A stretch of 64,000 nt of DNA from Podospora pseudocomata (GCF_035222375.1 NW_026946363.1:6510001-6574000); one strand, 5' to 3'. Counted from the first letter of the stretch, positions 1-12,063 are shown. The notes: a model not told the origin generated them from the letters alone. Made by a program: numbers and translations.

Positions 1-639
1 TTGTTCAATTGCTTCCCAGCACTTTTTTTGCACTTGCACTTTGCACTGCCCGTCGCGGATACGCTTCACAGTCAGTTCAAACAAACCTTGCCAACAGGCA
101 GCCGGAACTTGATCCCCCTGTCGTCTTTTGCTCTCTTGTTGCTTGCACCACACACATACACACACACACACTCACACACACACACACACATCCACTCCCA
201 CAGTTTTTGTGTGTGTGCCACCAACTCAACTTTGCCATTACCAAAGAGTTGCCTCCTGCCGATAGTTGTCTCTGTTTAGAGAAGCCACACACCAATCAAC
301 CAGGGCTTCACAATTCCCATCACACGGATTGTAAGCACCAATATCCGCAACCAAGTTGGCAACACACAGACCTCAGCTTCAAGTCCACCATCACCCCCTT
401 TGGACGAAAACATCTTCCATCCCACACCACCACCACCACCACCACCACCACCACCACCATCACCACGACACCCACACTTCGAAATCACATCACAGTTGAT
501 CCCGACATCACACCTTGTCAAACACGCTGGTAACCAATCCCAGCCCGAGACTCCTGACATATCTCCACACCAGCCTGCATCCTCAACTCGTCACGGGGTT
601 GCGTTTGACACAGTACGTACAACGCAACCGTTCAACGCG
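1..639 (+). other. Upstream region/leader of the half-zinc-cluster gene
   Basis: No gene seen. It holds a CA dinucleotide tract at about 148-190 and a CAC trinucleotide tract at about 424-460, in generally C- and A-rich DNA typical of a fungal 5' leader. The reading frame of the downstream gene stays open back to an ATG at 400, but that extension is mostly encoded by the CAC repeat (polyproline), so I treat it as leader. Confidence 0.5.
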
Positions 640-2802
640 ATGGCCAACATGGCCCAGAACGGCTCGGCCGGGACAGCCTTCCATGGCTTCTCGGTCTACC
701 AGCCGGCTCTAGGGGCGGCCCTCCAGTGGCTGCCCCAGGTCGGAACCCCTGAGCTCGATGCGATGATCCACGCTTTCCTTCCAGGCCCTGCGTCCATCAA
801 GGACAAGAGAGCGCACGTCTCGATGGACTTCTTCGAGTATGCTCGCCAGACCGGAGAGACCATCAAGTTCTACCCTGTCCCCGCCACCTCCTCCTTCTCC
901 CCTGCCGTCACCGCCTCCCCCGTCGGCTCCGCCATCTACGACTCCGGCTATGCGTCCGGCTACGACACTTCCCCCGTCACCTCTGACCAGAGCTGGGCTC
1001 AGTCGCCTGTCTCCTTTGCTCGCGTCGCCTCCTTTGAGGAGTTCACTCCTGCCTCCACCTCCAAGAAGGCCACTGCTTCCCGCCAGCACACCATTGACTT
1101 CTCCAGCCACCCGGGAATGCGGATCATGACCAAGGACGGCAGGGACGTCACCAACTCGGCTTCTCGCGGATGCAAGACCAAGGAGCAGCGCGACCATGCT
1201 CACCTGATGAGAATCATCAAGGCATGCGATGCCTGCCGCAAGAAGAAGGTCCGCTGCGACCCTAGCCATAGGAAGCGCTCTGCTTCTCAAGCCTCCACTT
1301 CCCCATCCGAGCAGAAGAAGTCTGCAAAGAAGGCCAGGAAGTCCGAGCAGCAGCCTTCTGTGCCAACTGACCAGCTCGTTGCCAACGCTTTCGCCGCGGC
1401 GCCCGAGACCACCACCTCCCTCCCGGTAGCGTTCGATGCTGACCTGGAGAACCTCTGGAACGACTTCATTGTCGAGCAAGACCCTGTCGTTCTCCCTACC
1501 GACTTCACCTTCAACGACCCTCTCTTCGACGCTTTCACCGACTCCCAGAGCTTCTACAACCCCAGCTCTGGCTCTTCTTCCGCCACTTCGCCTTCGCAAG
1601 TATTCACTCCTTTCACTCCGGCACCCGCCACCGCCTCGCCCGCCACTCTCCTTGTGGATGCACCGGAGAACCTTCTTCCTTACATGAACCCTGGCGTCGA
1701 CCTTGGAACCAGCTATGTCGACTTCAACCTCTACTCACCCGCGTCCAGCTACTATGATGAGGACCCCATCTTCCAGCAGACTGATGTTGGCAGCCGACAC
1801 GTTGCCGCCTCGTCCAGCGCCGAATACAGTGGCCCGTCCTATCAACAACAGCAGCAGGTTCACCCCGGCTCAAGCCACAACCTGGTCCTAGCGGATCAGA
1901 ACAGCTCTGATTATTACTACGAATCTGAGCGCCACTCTGAGCCGGTACTACATGTTCCTGAGGCCCTACGCGCAGACCACCGCTCCTCCTCCGCCGCCGG
2001 CACTGAGGTCTACCTGCAAGCAGTTCAACAGACCTTATACACCGGCCAGGATGACAGCACGGTTGCCCACGACGTCCAGTCGTCGGTTAGTCCGAGCACA
2101 TCCACCGGAGCCAGGAGGGTAAGTTCACCATCACCATCACCATCACCATCACCCTCACCGGCACCCCTGCTGCGCACGACTGCGATGAACACGGGCACTG
2201 TTCTCCAGTCAGGCGTACCTGGGCACTCTGTCGCCATAACACCGATTGCCACCACAACAAGCACGGCTGCCATCGATGGCCGATGCTGTGTGGAGGAAAT
2301 CGTGGGTGGCAGCTGCGGCGGCGTATCTGCCGACCTTGGAATTCAACCAAAGTCTGGCAAACAAAGCCGTGTCAAGCAGTGCTTCGATGGGGTAATGGCG
2401 GTATTGGCGACGATGATGGTCGCAAACTCCCCGACACGACGTCAACCTGCCGTGAAGGACGCTGCCCAGGAAGGCTTCCAGCCGTCCATGGCGCGTCTTT
2501 CTCAGCTTGTCGTGCTCGGTCTTGTTTCGATACTCTGCGCGTCTTATGGGACGCATCCTGGGGGTCAAGTCGACAGCCTCGCCAACATACTGAGCATCAT
2601 GACTCTATCTTTGGGCTACATAGCACTGTGGTGTTGTGGAGTCCCGGGGACGACCTCGGTCGCCTCGAAACGCTTGCAAATACCAATGGCCAAGATCCAG
2701 GCCCTCGGCTCTGCCTCTCAGGGGGTTCAGTCGAGGGCATCTCAACGGGGGAGAACACTCCTCCGATCAATTGGCTACGCCAGATCATCCATCATGGTGT
2801 AG
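640..2802 (+). CDS. Transcription-factor-like protein with a half Zn2Cys6 cluster and C-terminal hydrophobic segments
   Basis: About 720 residues from the ATG at 640; the same frame opens at 400, but that part is polyproline from a CAC repeat. Residues 196-206 read CDACRKKKVRC followed by DP: the first CX2CX6C half of a fungal Gal4-type Zn2Cys6 cluster with its basic stretch. The second cysteine triad is missing; the next residues are Ser/Lys-rich. The middle is low-complexity Ser/Thr/Pro with acidic and aromatic patches, as in activation domains. Near the C-terminus are two hydrophobic stretches, about 623-637 and 647-669. A GTAAGT at about 2119 could be a splice donor, so the end of the protein is less certain than its start. 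Probably DNA-binding or derived from a DNA-binding protein (inference). Confidence 0.7.
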   Translation: MANMAQNGSAGTAFHGFSVYQPALGAALQWLPQVGTPELDAMIHAFLPGPASIKDKRAHVSMDFFEYARQTGETIKFYPVPATSSFSPAVTASPVGSAIYDSGYASGYDTSPVTSDQSWAQSPVSFARVASFEEFTPASTSKKATASRQHTIDFSSHPGMRIMTKDGRDVTNSASRGCKTKEQRDHAHLMRIIKACDACRKKKVRCDPSHRKRSASQASTSPSEQKKSAKKARKSEQQPSVPTDQLVANAFAAAPETTTSLPVAFDADLENLWNDFIVEQDPVVLPTDFTFNDPLFDAFTDSQSFYNPSSGSSSATSPSQVFTPFTPAPATASPATLLVDAPENLLPYMNPGVDLGTSYVDFNLYSPASSYYDEDPIFQQTDVGSRHVAASSSAEYSGPSYQQQQQVHPGSSHNLVLADQNSSDYYYESERHSEPVLHVPEALRADHRSSSAAGTEVYLQAVQQTLYTGQDDSTVAHDVQSSVSPSTSTGARRVSSPSPSPSPSPSPAPLLRTTAMNTGTVLQSGVPGHSVAITPIATTTSTAAIDGRCCVEEIVGGSCGGVSADLGIQPKSGKQSRVKQCFDGVMAVLATMMVANSPTRRQPAVKDAAQEGFQPSMARLSQLVVLGLVSILCASYGTHPGGQVDSLANILSIMTLSLGYIALWCCGVPGTTSVASKRLQIPMAKIQALGSASQGVQSRASQRGRTLLRSIGYARSSIMV

Positions 2803-4102
2803 TACCATGGGTGGTCTGGTGGATGTTGTTGCAGGTGTGGGAAAAAAAGATATGAGGATGTAGTGATGTTTTTGCATGTTGACATTAGCGAGCGCATTTG
2901 TTTGGTTTGGCATATGATACCCAGGGTTTGGTTTTACAACGGATTTCGGAACATGTCGGTCGTTCATTTCCTCGACGTCGTTTGGGAATGGATGGCTAGG
3001 TGGACTGTGGAGATGCCTCGTACTGATGATGGGAGCGATGCTTTGTTTTCTGCTATTAGCATGATTGCTATTTCGCTGGATTCCGTTCGGGATAGTGTTA
3101 GCTAGTACCAGGGAGTGTTTGCTCTTTTTTTCTTTTTCAGACTTGACAATAGAGGCCCCTCTGCAGGCCATCGAAATTAAAAACGAAAAAAAAAAAAAAA
3201 AAAAAAAAATTCATAGGTTCCTTTGCTGTGATGTGATGTGACATGTTGGGAGAAAGTTATTCATCTTTAAAGAATGACCAGAAAAAAACAAGATGAGACA
3301 GACTTGGGAGAGTAGACATATTTCGAGACAGACTTGGGAGAGTAGACATATTTCGAGACAGACTTGGGAGAGTAGACATATTTCGAGACAGACTTGGGAG
3401 AGTAGACATGTCCAAGCCTGTCTCAAGGCATCATCTGGTGAAAAGGAGACAGTGGCCTTCTGGATGTCAACAGAAGCAAACAGCAGTGGTCCGTATGGGT
3501 ATGCAACAAAGCGAGCCTTTATGCAAACGAACATTGGGAAAGAAACCGTGGCGTGCATGTACCGGGGTACCTGGCGAGCACAGTAGGTCCAGTCATTTTC
3601 TTGCCGCGACCCACAGGAAATTGCTGCACAAGGAACACACAAAGTGGGCCCGAGATGTTGTTCACTCGGTTTTCACTCCTCATCATGTCTGGCCCCTGTC
3701 TGACCATTCCATGTTCCCATACTGTTTTTTCCAGCCTGTATGAGGCGGAAAGCCCTCAAGTGACGCCAACTGCCCTCCAGACAAGGGGGTTTCTTTCTAC
3801 CTGGGCCGATCCCGGGACCCCAAACCATCGCATCTCAAGCTTCTAAAGGAAGGAGAGAAGGAAGGCGAGAAAACTCCAAACGCATCCTGCGAGTGCATCG
3901 TTCCTCTCAAAGAATAGCCCTTGCCGGCTCCTCAGCATTAGTACCTACTCACCAGCACACCGTCGTTTACCGGAAACACCTTCCTGTTTCCCTGACATTC
4001 TGGTCTTTCAAGGCGGGTGTGTGCTAGGCCAGGCCAGGCCAGGCCGTGACTGCAAACCTGTCTTGTGAATAGAAAAAAGGGCCCACGTATCCGAGAGCAA
4101 AA
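2803..4102. other. Intergenic region with poly-A tract and minisatellite
   Basis: Spacer between two plus-strand genes. It contains a 3' flank, a poly-A run at about 3183-3209, the 30-bp tandem repeat listed separately, and a short GGCCA repeat at about 4027-4045. No supported gene. Confidence 0.6.
3295..3409. repeat. 30-bp tandem repeat, 3.8 copies
   Basis: Three identical 30-bp units start at 3295, 3325 and 3355, followed by a 25-bp partial copy at 3385-3409. The unit begins GAGACAGACTTGGGAGAG. Copies are contiguous with no spacers, so this is a minisatellite. The unit length is a multiple of three, which leaves frames open on both strands; those ORFs look accidental. Confidence 0.95.
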
Positions 4103-4967
4103 ATGGCAGTCACTCTGTTCCAAGCCCTTTCGGCCACTGGCCTCAAAGCCTTTGCCTTTTTGCAGGCTCTCCTATGGTTCCCCGCCGGTGTCTTTCGACA
4201 GGCACTCGCACTTCTTTCAGCAGCGACATCCTCCCCCCACCGGCCGGGCTCGCCAACTCTTCCCCGTACCTCTGCTCCTGCTGCCGGCTCTCTTGGAAAT
4301 TGCAACAACACTGCCGACAACGACCAAGCCGACCTTCATGCCAACCAAGATAGCGACGCCGACAACACCGACTTGACAATGGCTGGGGACACCTCCTCTG
4401 CCTCCTCGCGGCAGCAGCAGATGTTGTCGAAGAATGCACCTCTCCCCAAGGTCGTCCCGGCCATGCCAAGGTTCGGCCCGGCCTCGTTGAAGGAGAATGC
4501 CCCTGCGGCTTCTGCTGCCAACCCTGCCGTTACGACCAACAATTCGACCGACGAGGTTGCCAACGGCGTTTCCCGCCTGAGCCTCCAGGAGAGTGCTGCT
4601 GCAAGCAATCGTGTTCTTTCGGCTTCGGATGGAAATGCTGGTGCTGGCTCGACTGCCGCTCCCGCCGAGAATGGCGGCACTGCGGCTTTGAGCAAGGGAA
4701 ATTTTGTTCAGTCCAACGGCGCTCTACCTGACATCTTCGGCGGCGACGAGGCGCTGGCCACTCAGGAGGTGACCCGCGCTCCTGCTGTCCCGTTGACTCA
4801 CAGCATCTCGCAGACTAGTAAGCTGAAGGAGATGCCGCCGCCTACGATTCAACTCGGTGACGAGACGCTGCGCATTCTGGAGAAGGAAGAGACACCTGAG
4901 CAGGCTGCTGAGAGGGCTGTTCACAGTGGGTTCATGAGGGAGGCGTTGGATATGGTAGGTTTCAAAT

Positions 4968-4999
<32 letters not shown>

Positions 5000-6518
5000 T
5001 CGTCTTTTGTTTCCACCCAAGAGGTGGTTGTTGAGAGTTTGTGAGCTATGGTCAGATGAAATTCCAGGCATACGGACAGTTGGACATCAGCCCCGACTTG
5101 TTGGATTGGCTCTCTACTCGCAGGCACCTGTTGTCCCCTCCCCCTGCCACCAACCTCTCGTTTTGGAAAGATGGATTTCCGGAATGAGATATGTTAGGCT
5201 GCTTTTTTTTTTGGTTTCATTTACACAAGGCTTCGGGATGCCCTCCATTAGTCTGGTTACACGACTTTTGGCTCGCATCAGACTTGCTGCTGTCGGCTGC
5301 ATCGGTCTTCGGCATGTCCTACCTTGACACGCTCAGCCTCTTCACTGACCCGTATCACCGACATGGCTTGACCATCGCTTGCTAACATGTCCACCGCAGG
5401 CCCGACTTGCCCTCCGAACAAACGAAACACCGGTTGGCTGCGTGCTCGTGCACAACGGACGTGTCATCGCCCGGGGCATGAACGCAACCAATGTCAGCCG
5501 TAACGGCACCCGTCACGCCGAGCTCATGGCCATTTGTGCCCTGTTGTCCTTCGCATCCGAGGCCGACACCGAACCTGCCCGTCCTGTCAAGGCCATCGTC
5601 CCTCTCGGCGACAAGACCAACTCCCAGCAGCCGGAAGTCGGCGAGGAAGATGCTCTCTGGGGTGACGTTGACCCCCGTGATGGGCATCTCTTTCCTTACG
5701 GCCAGAAACTTCACCCGGCTCCGCGTGTTGATCCCTCGGTCATCCAGGAATCCATTCTCTACGTCACGGTTGAACCCTGCGTCATGTGCGCGAGCCTGCT
5801 GAGGCAGCTCAAGATCAAGAAGGTTTATTTTGGAGCGGTCAACGACAAGTTCGGTGGGACGGGGGGTGTTTTCCGGATCCACAAGAACTCGCCTCACTCG
5901 ATGGCGAGCGCGCCGCCTTCGCCCGCGCCGAGGAATGGGAAGGGACTTGCGAGACCGGTGCTGGAGCGGAGGCCGGTGTCGAGTGCCGATGTCACGACCG
6001 ACGCGGCGAAGGCTGGAGGAGCGCCTGTGATGGCAGGACAAGAAAGTCGGGAGGTTTTGAGTCCTGACGAAGAGGTGAAGGGGGGTCCGGACAATAGTGT
6101 GCTCGACCCGATTGACACGTCGCATTTGCCGGGGGACGGGGGCAATGTCGAGCGTGGGTATGAGGCCGAGGGGGGGTGGGGGAGGGATGAGGCTGTCACG
6201 CTGCTGAGGCAGTTTTATGTGCAGGAGAATAATCGAGGTATGTTTTCTCTGGGGAGGACCGCAAAGAGGGTTGATGCTGACAGGGACAAAACAGCTCCTG
6301 TCCCGAGAAAGAAGGAAGGCAGGGCTGCGAGGTTGGCGGCTATGATGGAGAGGGATGGTCATGCTGGGGGACCTATGATCGACCCCAACTCTACGGCTCC
6401 TCCGCCAGGTGACTGCAATGGTGGGGCTGAGACGCCCGAAGCTGTTGGGACGCCGATCATGGAGACTTGTCCTCTGGCTGAGGATGAGAATAAGGAGAAT
6501 GAGGTTATCACGGCTTGA
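4103..6518 (+). CDS. tad2: tRNA-specific adenosine deaminase, Tad2-type catalytic subunit
   Basis: Cytidine-deaminase-fold enzyme expected to convert adenosine 34 of tRNA anticodons to inosine, normally with a Tad3 partner. Exons 4103-4954, 5400-6237 and 6295-6518, 637 residues. The phase-0 junction at the first intron (445 bp, with a poly-T tract) joins EALDM to ARLALRTNETPVGC, the classic start of the fold. The second intron is 57 bp. The zinc site is visible: HAE at 323-325 and PCVMC at 410-414. Between them is a roughly 70-residue insertion, and a disordered linker precedes a basic tail (PRKKEGRAARL). The first 280 residues are low complexity; an in-frame ATG at 4379 would give 545 residues and is an equally plausible start. 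Confidence 0.9.
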
Positions 6519-7396
6519 GGGGTTGTGATGATAGCATGAATTGACGGGAGTGTGGGTGCAGTGTAAGAATATGCGAGGGAGGACGGATTGCATCACTTTG
6601 GAGTTTAAAAATGAAAATCATCATGAGGGCATTTGGTATTTGGGGACGGGACAGGAAGGTGTTGGGTGGATAGGAACATTGGGGGGAGGGAAGCATTTTC
6701 ACACATGGTTATTTGTTTGTTTGTTTGTTTGTGTGTTTGTTTGTTGGTGCTGACCTTTAGATTAGCCAAGCACTCGCAGATATCCCTAGATTTATTTCTG
6801 CCTCACGGCTTGTTGGGAATGCATTGGGGTTTTGAGATGATGGTTCTGTGTTGACCCAAAGATGTTTTGAAGCGACCGTCCTTCCCTTGCCTTTGCAAAT
6901 ACATATGTCTGAGGTAGGGGTTAGTGGCTGTCATGGTTTGAGTTTTGGAGTTGTGATACTTGGTGATAATCGAGGACTCGTGGTCACGAGCCTGGCTGCC
7001 CACACTTGGAGGAGATGAAGTTGAAGCAACCCCAGTTCACACCCACATGATCCAAACCGTGACCACTTTCATGTTCAGGTAACCAACCAGACGGGAAGGA
7101 AATCAATGTATTCCCCATCCTCTCCAACCAGCTAGCTGCCCCCCCTTTACCAAGATGGTTGCAAGGCCTGCATTGCATATATGTAGGCAAACACGGTAGT
7201 TTTTTTTTTTTTTTCGACCTGAGCTGGTTTTGAGCTGGCGAATGAGAGGTTGAGCCTTATCAGCTCGGGGAGCCCCAGACAAGCAAACCCCTCCTCTTAG
7301 GATTTGGGGGGACCCTTTTCTTTCGATTTGGGAATGCAGGAGGAGCTTTGGTTTTGCATGTCAGAATTGTGGATAGGAAAATCGCCGAGGGGCAAG

Positions 7397-7463
<67 letters not shown>

Positions 7464-7656
7464 CGGATCCCCGTCGTTCGGGTTTTTCACTTCTCCTCAA
7501 GAGTTTGGGGGGGGGAGGATTTGGTTCCCCGTGTCCAAAGCAACAGACAGACTGTGTGGGAAGAAGCTCTTAACCGATCAGGGGTTGGTTTCGAGTTTTG
7601 ATAGCTGATCGCGCACTCGCAGGACGTCAAATGTCAAAGAGAGCTGAGCCTGGCTG

Positions 7657-7687
<31 letters not shown>

Positions 7688-9798
7688 ATCCCACGCCATC
7701 CTCATCGAGGCACAGGACCGGGAAGTGAGATGCAACAGGGAGCCAGCCCCGGGACATTTGGGGGTTGGGGGTTGGGGGGGGGCACAAGCCGCTGTAGATC
7801 CTTGGCGGTTGATAGGAGGTCAGCGAAGGGCGAATGGGAGGGGGCCGGTTTTGGGTGTCGTATCTCGCCGACGGCCCTGGCTTGTGACTTGTGTGGAATT
7901 TGATATCAATCTTTATCAAAGATCGATCATGTTGAACGACAAACAAACAATCTTTGGGGGGGAGGGGGAGGGAGAGGTTGTTTTTTTCCCCCGTTGTACG
8001 ACTCGAAGGAAAGCGAAGATCTCGGCATTGTGTTTTGAACGCAGGTCTCGGCATTGAGAGTTTGTGCTCCGCCCCGGTGGAAAGCGGGAATTCCGGGAAA
8101 AAGAAGGCCGGGTGGTCCCGGTTTGCTGGTTGACGGCCGGGATGGATTGCCCGGTTGGTCGGGGCCAGCAGCACGTGTTGGGAAGAATAAACGGTGGTTC
8201 TGTATTCGACCGGTCGAGAACATGTTATGGGCATGAGATGAAATGGGTTTAAGAGTTTGGGTGGTCAAATACGGCAGCAGCCGGTGATAAGGTTGTGGTG
8301 AGATGGTGAGATGGTGAGATGGTGAGATAGATGGTGGGGGGGGGGGGGGCCAGCTCCGGAGGAGGAGCGAGAAACTCGGGACCCCAGGTGTGGAAATCGT
8401 TGGGTCGTTGGGACAATGGTTGGCTTCAGAGTGACAGTTCTGCAGCTCCGTCTCTCTCCCCGCAATGTCATCACAATATAAGGGCTGTCTTGTCGCATTC
8501 CTCATTCAATGTCAAACCACTTCTGCATCTGATGATGGCCCAAAAGGAAGAAGACATGCAAGAGAAGCTTTGGAGCTCTTGGCCCACCCGCTAGGTCCCG
8601 TTTTAGGACGCTCGCCCGGCCGAGGCACCGTTTATCTTGGCCGCCGCCTCCCCAAACAAAGATAGGCTTTCCCCGCTTTCAACTTCTGGCACTACCGCAC
8701 ATCAGGAATGAGGCCAGACAGGATCAGGCCGTTCATCCGTCTTTCGTAGGGGTCATTGCCACCCAATGACGGACGGCCTGTTACTTGATAGGAAAACTTA
8801 ATTGTATTCCTAGAGTGCTCCCGGATCGGATGACCGTGTTCGTAGCGCCGCCGTCATCGCAAAAGTCTCAAGAGATGTGTGGTGGGTGTCAGAGATGGAA
8901 AAGATCTCGAAAGAAAAAAAAAAACCATAGCGGGTGGAGACGGCCGGCTTTTACACGGTGGATATCGCCGCCGTCACACAACTTCGCACCGCTTCGGAAG
9001 CCTCCTTTTTCTCTTTTTCTTTTTTTTCTCTCTTCTTTTCTCGCGCAACACCACAGGAGACACAGAAACCAGCCTCTTGGGGGCTGATTCACTCCGAATC
9101 CAAAAGGACTGGGCAATGGGAGTGGGGGAACAGCTACTGGAAAGATACGGTACCACCCACACCTGCGGGCGGAAGCTGCATGTTCGCATGGCATTGGCGC
9201 CGCCGTCACCAGTCCTGCATCTCATCCCCACTACGCCAAGCCTATCGAGACATCATGTTCCATGTTTCCCAGGCAAGCTCGCCCCGGTGAGGGTGGCGGG
9301 ACCTGAGCCGTGATGCGAAGCGAGTGAGATGGATGGATGGACAACCCTCCAAGTTGCCCTAGTTTCCCCAGAGATAAGGGATTTTTTTTCTTTCTGGGAA
9401 ATACTTAGCGTGTACAGCCTGCATTCAGGGTCCCCGTTTTCGCAGAAAAATGATAAAAAGATGAATCGCCGCTCCCGATCCCTCGATGCCTCCTCGTGCC
9501 TCCTCGAGCTCTTCTTTTGCAGCAGAAGCAGCACGAGAGCTTCGGCCCCTGACGGTGATCTTCGACCTTGACGTCGCCAGCCACAGCCTCCCCCATCAGG
9601 CTGACCCTTAGGAAAAAGCTTGTTTCTCCCTTTCGGCCCCTTACTCATCAAGCCCAAAGAAGACTCCACCACACAGGATAGTTTTTTGAAGCTCCCGTCA
9701 CTCCCCACCACCATCGTCGAGACCGTCAGCTGCTCGCCCCAAGCCGAAGACCCTTATCCAACACCACACCCCGACTCACCTGCAGAGAACCGGACATC
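6519..9798. other. Long low-complexity intergenic region
   Basis: No gene supported over 3.3 kb. It has TTTG repeats (6711-6746), a TA/TG compound microsatellite (7403-7462), CTGT repeats (7656-7685), an 8-bp tandem repeat GGTGAGAT in four copies (8297-8328), a poly-G run (about 8335-8349) and a pyrimidine tract (about 9000-9046). The last part is probably promoter and leader of the purine permease gene; it includes an AGATAAG motif at about 9371 that could bind a GATA factor. Confidence 0.5.
7403..7462. repeat. Compound (TA)n(TG)n microsatellite
   Basis: About 19 TA dinucleotides (7403-7440) run straight into 11 TG dinucleotides (7441-7462). Visible directly in the sequence. Confidence 0.95.
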
Positions 9799-11752
9799 AT
9801 GGGTTGGAAAGACAACATCAACCAACGGGTTGCCGCCAGCTCGGTTGGCTACTGGTTTCAGTTGGAAGGATCTGGACATGTGAGCCATCTCCGATGAGAG
9901 GGAGCAAGAGAGCAAGAAAGACGCAGAGTTCTTACAAGCAATGTCAATAAACAGCCCAAGGAAAGAAAGGGGTCCCAGTTCCTCACCGAGTTCCGTGCCG
10001 GCCTTGCGACGTTCTTCGCCATGGCCTACATCATCGCCGTCAACGCCAACATCGTTGCCGACAGCGGCGGTACTTGCGTCTGCTCCAACGGACCCAACAG
10101 TGCAGATCCCTACTGCAAGATCACCAACACCTCCTCACCTCTGTTCAACCTTGATTACCAGCTCTGCAAGACCGAGATCAAGAAGGACTTGATCACTGCC
10201 ACTGCTGCTACTTCTGCCATGGGAACCTTTTTCATGGGTCTTCTCGCCAACTTGTATGTTTTTTTTTGTTTTTGTTTTTTATATACCCAGCCAAAGATAT
10301 AGGGGGGTGATGTATGGAAGACTGACTGACTTCGTTCTTTGCGCAACCAACAGGCCAGTCGGTATTGCTCCTGGTATGGGTTTGAACGCCTACTTTGCCT
10401 ACACCGTCGTCGGTTTCAACGGCGAAAACAGTGTTCCCTTCCAAACCGCTCTCACGGCTATCTTCATTGAAGGATTCATCTTCTTCGCTCTCGCTCTCCT
10501 CGGCATGCGCCAATGGCTCGCTCGCGCCATCCCTCGCTGCATCAAGCTCGCCACCTCTGTCGGTATCGGTCTGTTCTTGACAATCATCGGTTTGACTTAC
10601 GCTCAAGGTATCGGTCTCGTCCTGCCCGGACAGGCCGTGCCCATTCAGCTTGCCGGCTGTCTCGAGTCTGACATTGCCGACGGCAAATGCCCCGACGGCG
10701 TCAAGATGCGCAGCCCCATGATGTGGATCGGCATCTTCTGCGGCGGTGTCTTCACAGCTATGCTCATGCTCTACCGCGTCAAGGGCGCCATCATCGCCGG
10801 TATCATTCTCGTGTCCATCATCTCCTGGCCCCGTGGCACCCCCGTCACCTACTTCCCCTACACCGAACTCGGCACCAACAACTTCAACTTCTTCAAGAAG
10901 GTTGTTGACTTTCACCCTATCCAGAACGTGCTGAACGTGGTCGACTTCAACATCTCGGGTGCGGACGGCGGCGCTTTTGGCCTCGCCCTCATCACGTTCT
11001 TGTACGTCGACATCCTGGACACCACGGGTACGTTGTATTCGATGGCTCGTTACGCCAGCCTCGTCGACCCCGTCACCCAGGACTTTGAGGGCTCCACCAT
11101 CGCTTACATGGTCGACTCGATCACCATTGTCATCGGCGCCATCTTGGGCACCCCTCCCGTCACCGCCTTTGTCGAGTCCGGCGCCGGTATCGGAGAAGGC
11201 GGCAAGACCGGTCTCACGGCCATGTGGACAGGCCTCTGCTTCTTCATCTCCATCTTTTTCGCCCCCATCTTTGCGTCCATCCCGCCCTGGGCCACCGGCT
11301 GCGTGCTCGTCCTTGTCGGGTCCATGATGGTGCAAGCCGTTGTGGACATCAACTGGAAGTACATTGGTGACGCCGTGCCGGCCTTCATCTGCATCGCCAT
11401 CATGCCCTTCACCTACTCCATCGCTGACGGTTTGATCGCGGGCATCTGCCTGTATATCCTGATCAACTCGCTTGTTTGGATCATCGCCAAGGCCTCCGGC
11501 GGCAGGATTGTGCCCCCCAACTTTGAGGAGAAGGAGCCCTGGAGCTGGAGCCAGACTGGTGGTGTCATCCCTCCCTGGATGAAGAGGTTGGCGAGCGGCA
11601 AGAAGGATTTTTGGAGAAAGGAGCATGAGATTCCCGGCAGCCCTGCTTCCACCGAGGGGGTGACGGAGAAGATTGAGGGCAAGGATGCTGGTGGGAGTGA
11701 TAAGGGGGTGAATGATGTGGTGGGCGAGGGCAAGCCTGAGAAGGTTGCGTAA
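9799..11752 (+). CDS. azgA: AzgA-type purine (hypoxanthine/adenine/guanine) permease
   Basis: Multi-pass plasma-membrane importer of the NCS2-like AzgA family. Exons 9799-9879, 9955-10253 and 10354-11752, 592 residues, close to the family's usual size. Exon 1 gives MGWKDNINQRVAASSVG and ends GSGH; exon 2 begins PKERKGSQF and carries FRAGLATFFAMAYIIAVNA, an AzgA hallmark; the phase-2 junction of exons 2 and 3 gives LANLPVGIAPGMGLNAYFAY. Many hydrophobic helices follow, with a hydrophilic tail. A cysteine-rich loop (CVCSNG...DPYC) lies in the N-terminal part, as in fungal homologues. A long ORF antisense to exon 3 is a codon-bias shadow. Substrate range is inferred from the family. Confidence 0.93.
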
Positions 11753-12063
11753 ACCGCGTTGGGTGTTGCGTTGGATTTTTAATTTCCTGTTGAATCATCA
11801 TGGAGAGTGTTTGGAATACGGTGGGTTACTATATTGGTTTTTAATGGATGGGGTGGATTACCATGTCGACATGAGGAAAGGGTTTTTGAGCTTGATACCC
11901 CTGGATGCAATGAGAAAAGTTTGGAATGATGAAGCATTGGAAATCTGCTGTCCGGCTGTCGTTCATCAGACGAACATATTTTGAGCTGTTTGCTGTTGGC
12001 GTCCGTGCGTTTCCATGACAGCCAGGAACGCGGTGGTTGTTTGTCCAGCTAGTCAAATATATA
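11753..12063. other. 3' flank of the permease gene up to the transposon
   Basis: About 310 bp without a recognisable gene. It ends with the TATATA target context into which the Fot1/pogo-type element inserted. Confidence 0.5.

Noticed and set aside
400-639. N-terminal polyproline extension of the first gene
   Set aside because: Encoded by a CAC microsatellite in a leader-like region; the ATG at 640 begins the more protein-like sequence.
3293-3586. ORF with repeated RQTWESRHIS peptide
   Set aside because: Arises only because the 30-bp minisatellite keeps frame; no start context or domain.
10232-11626. 464-residue ORF on the minus strand opposite the purine permease
   Set aside because: Antisense to a well-supported transporter exon; Asp/Gly/His-rich translation is the usual shadow of GC-rich codons.
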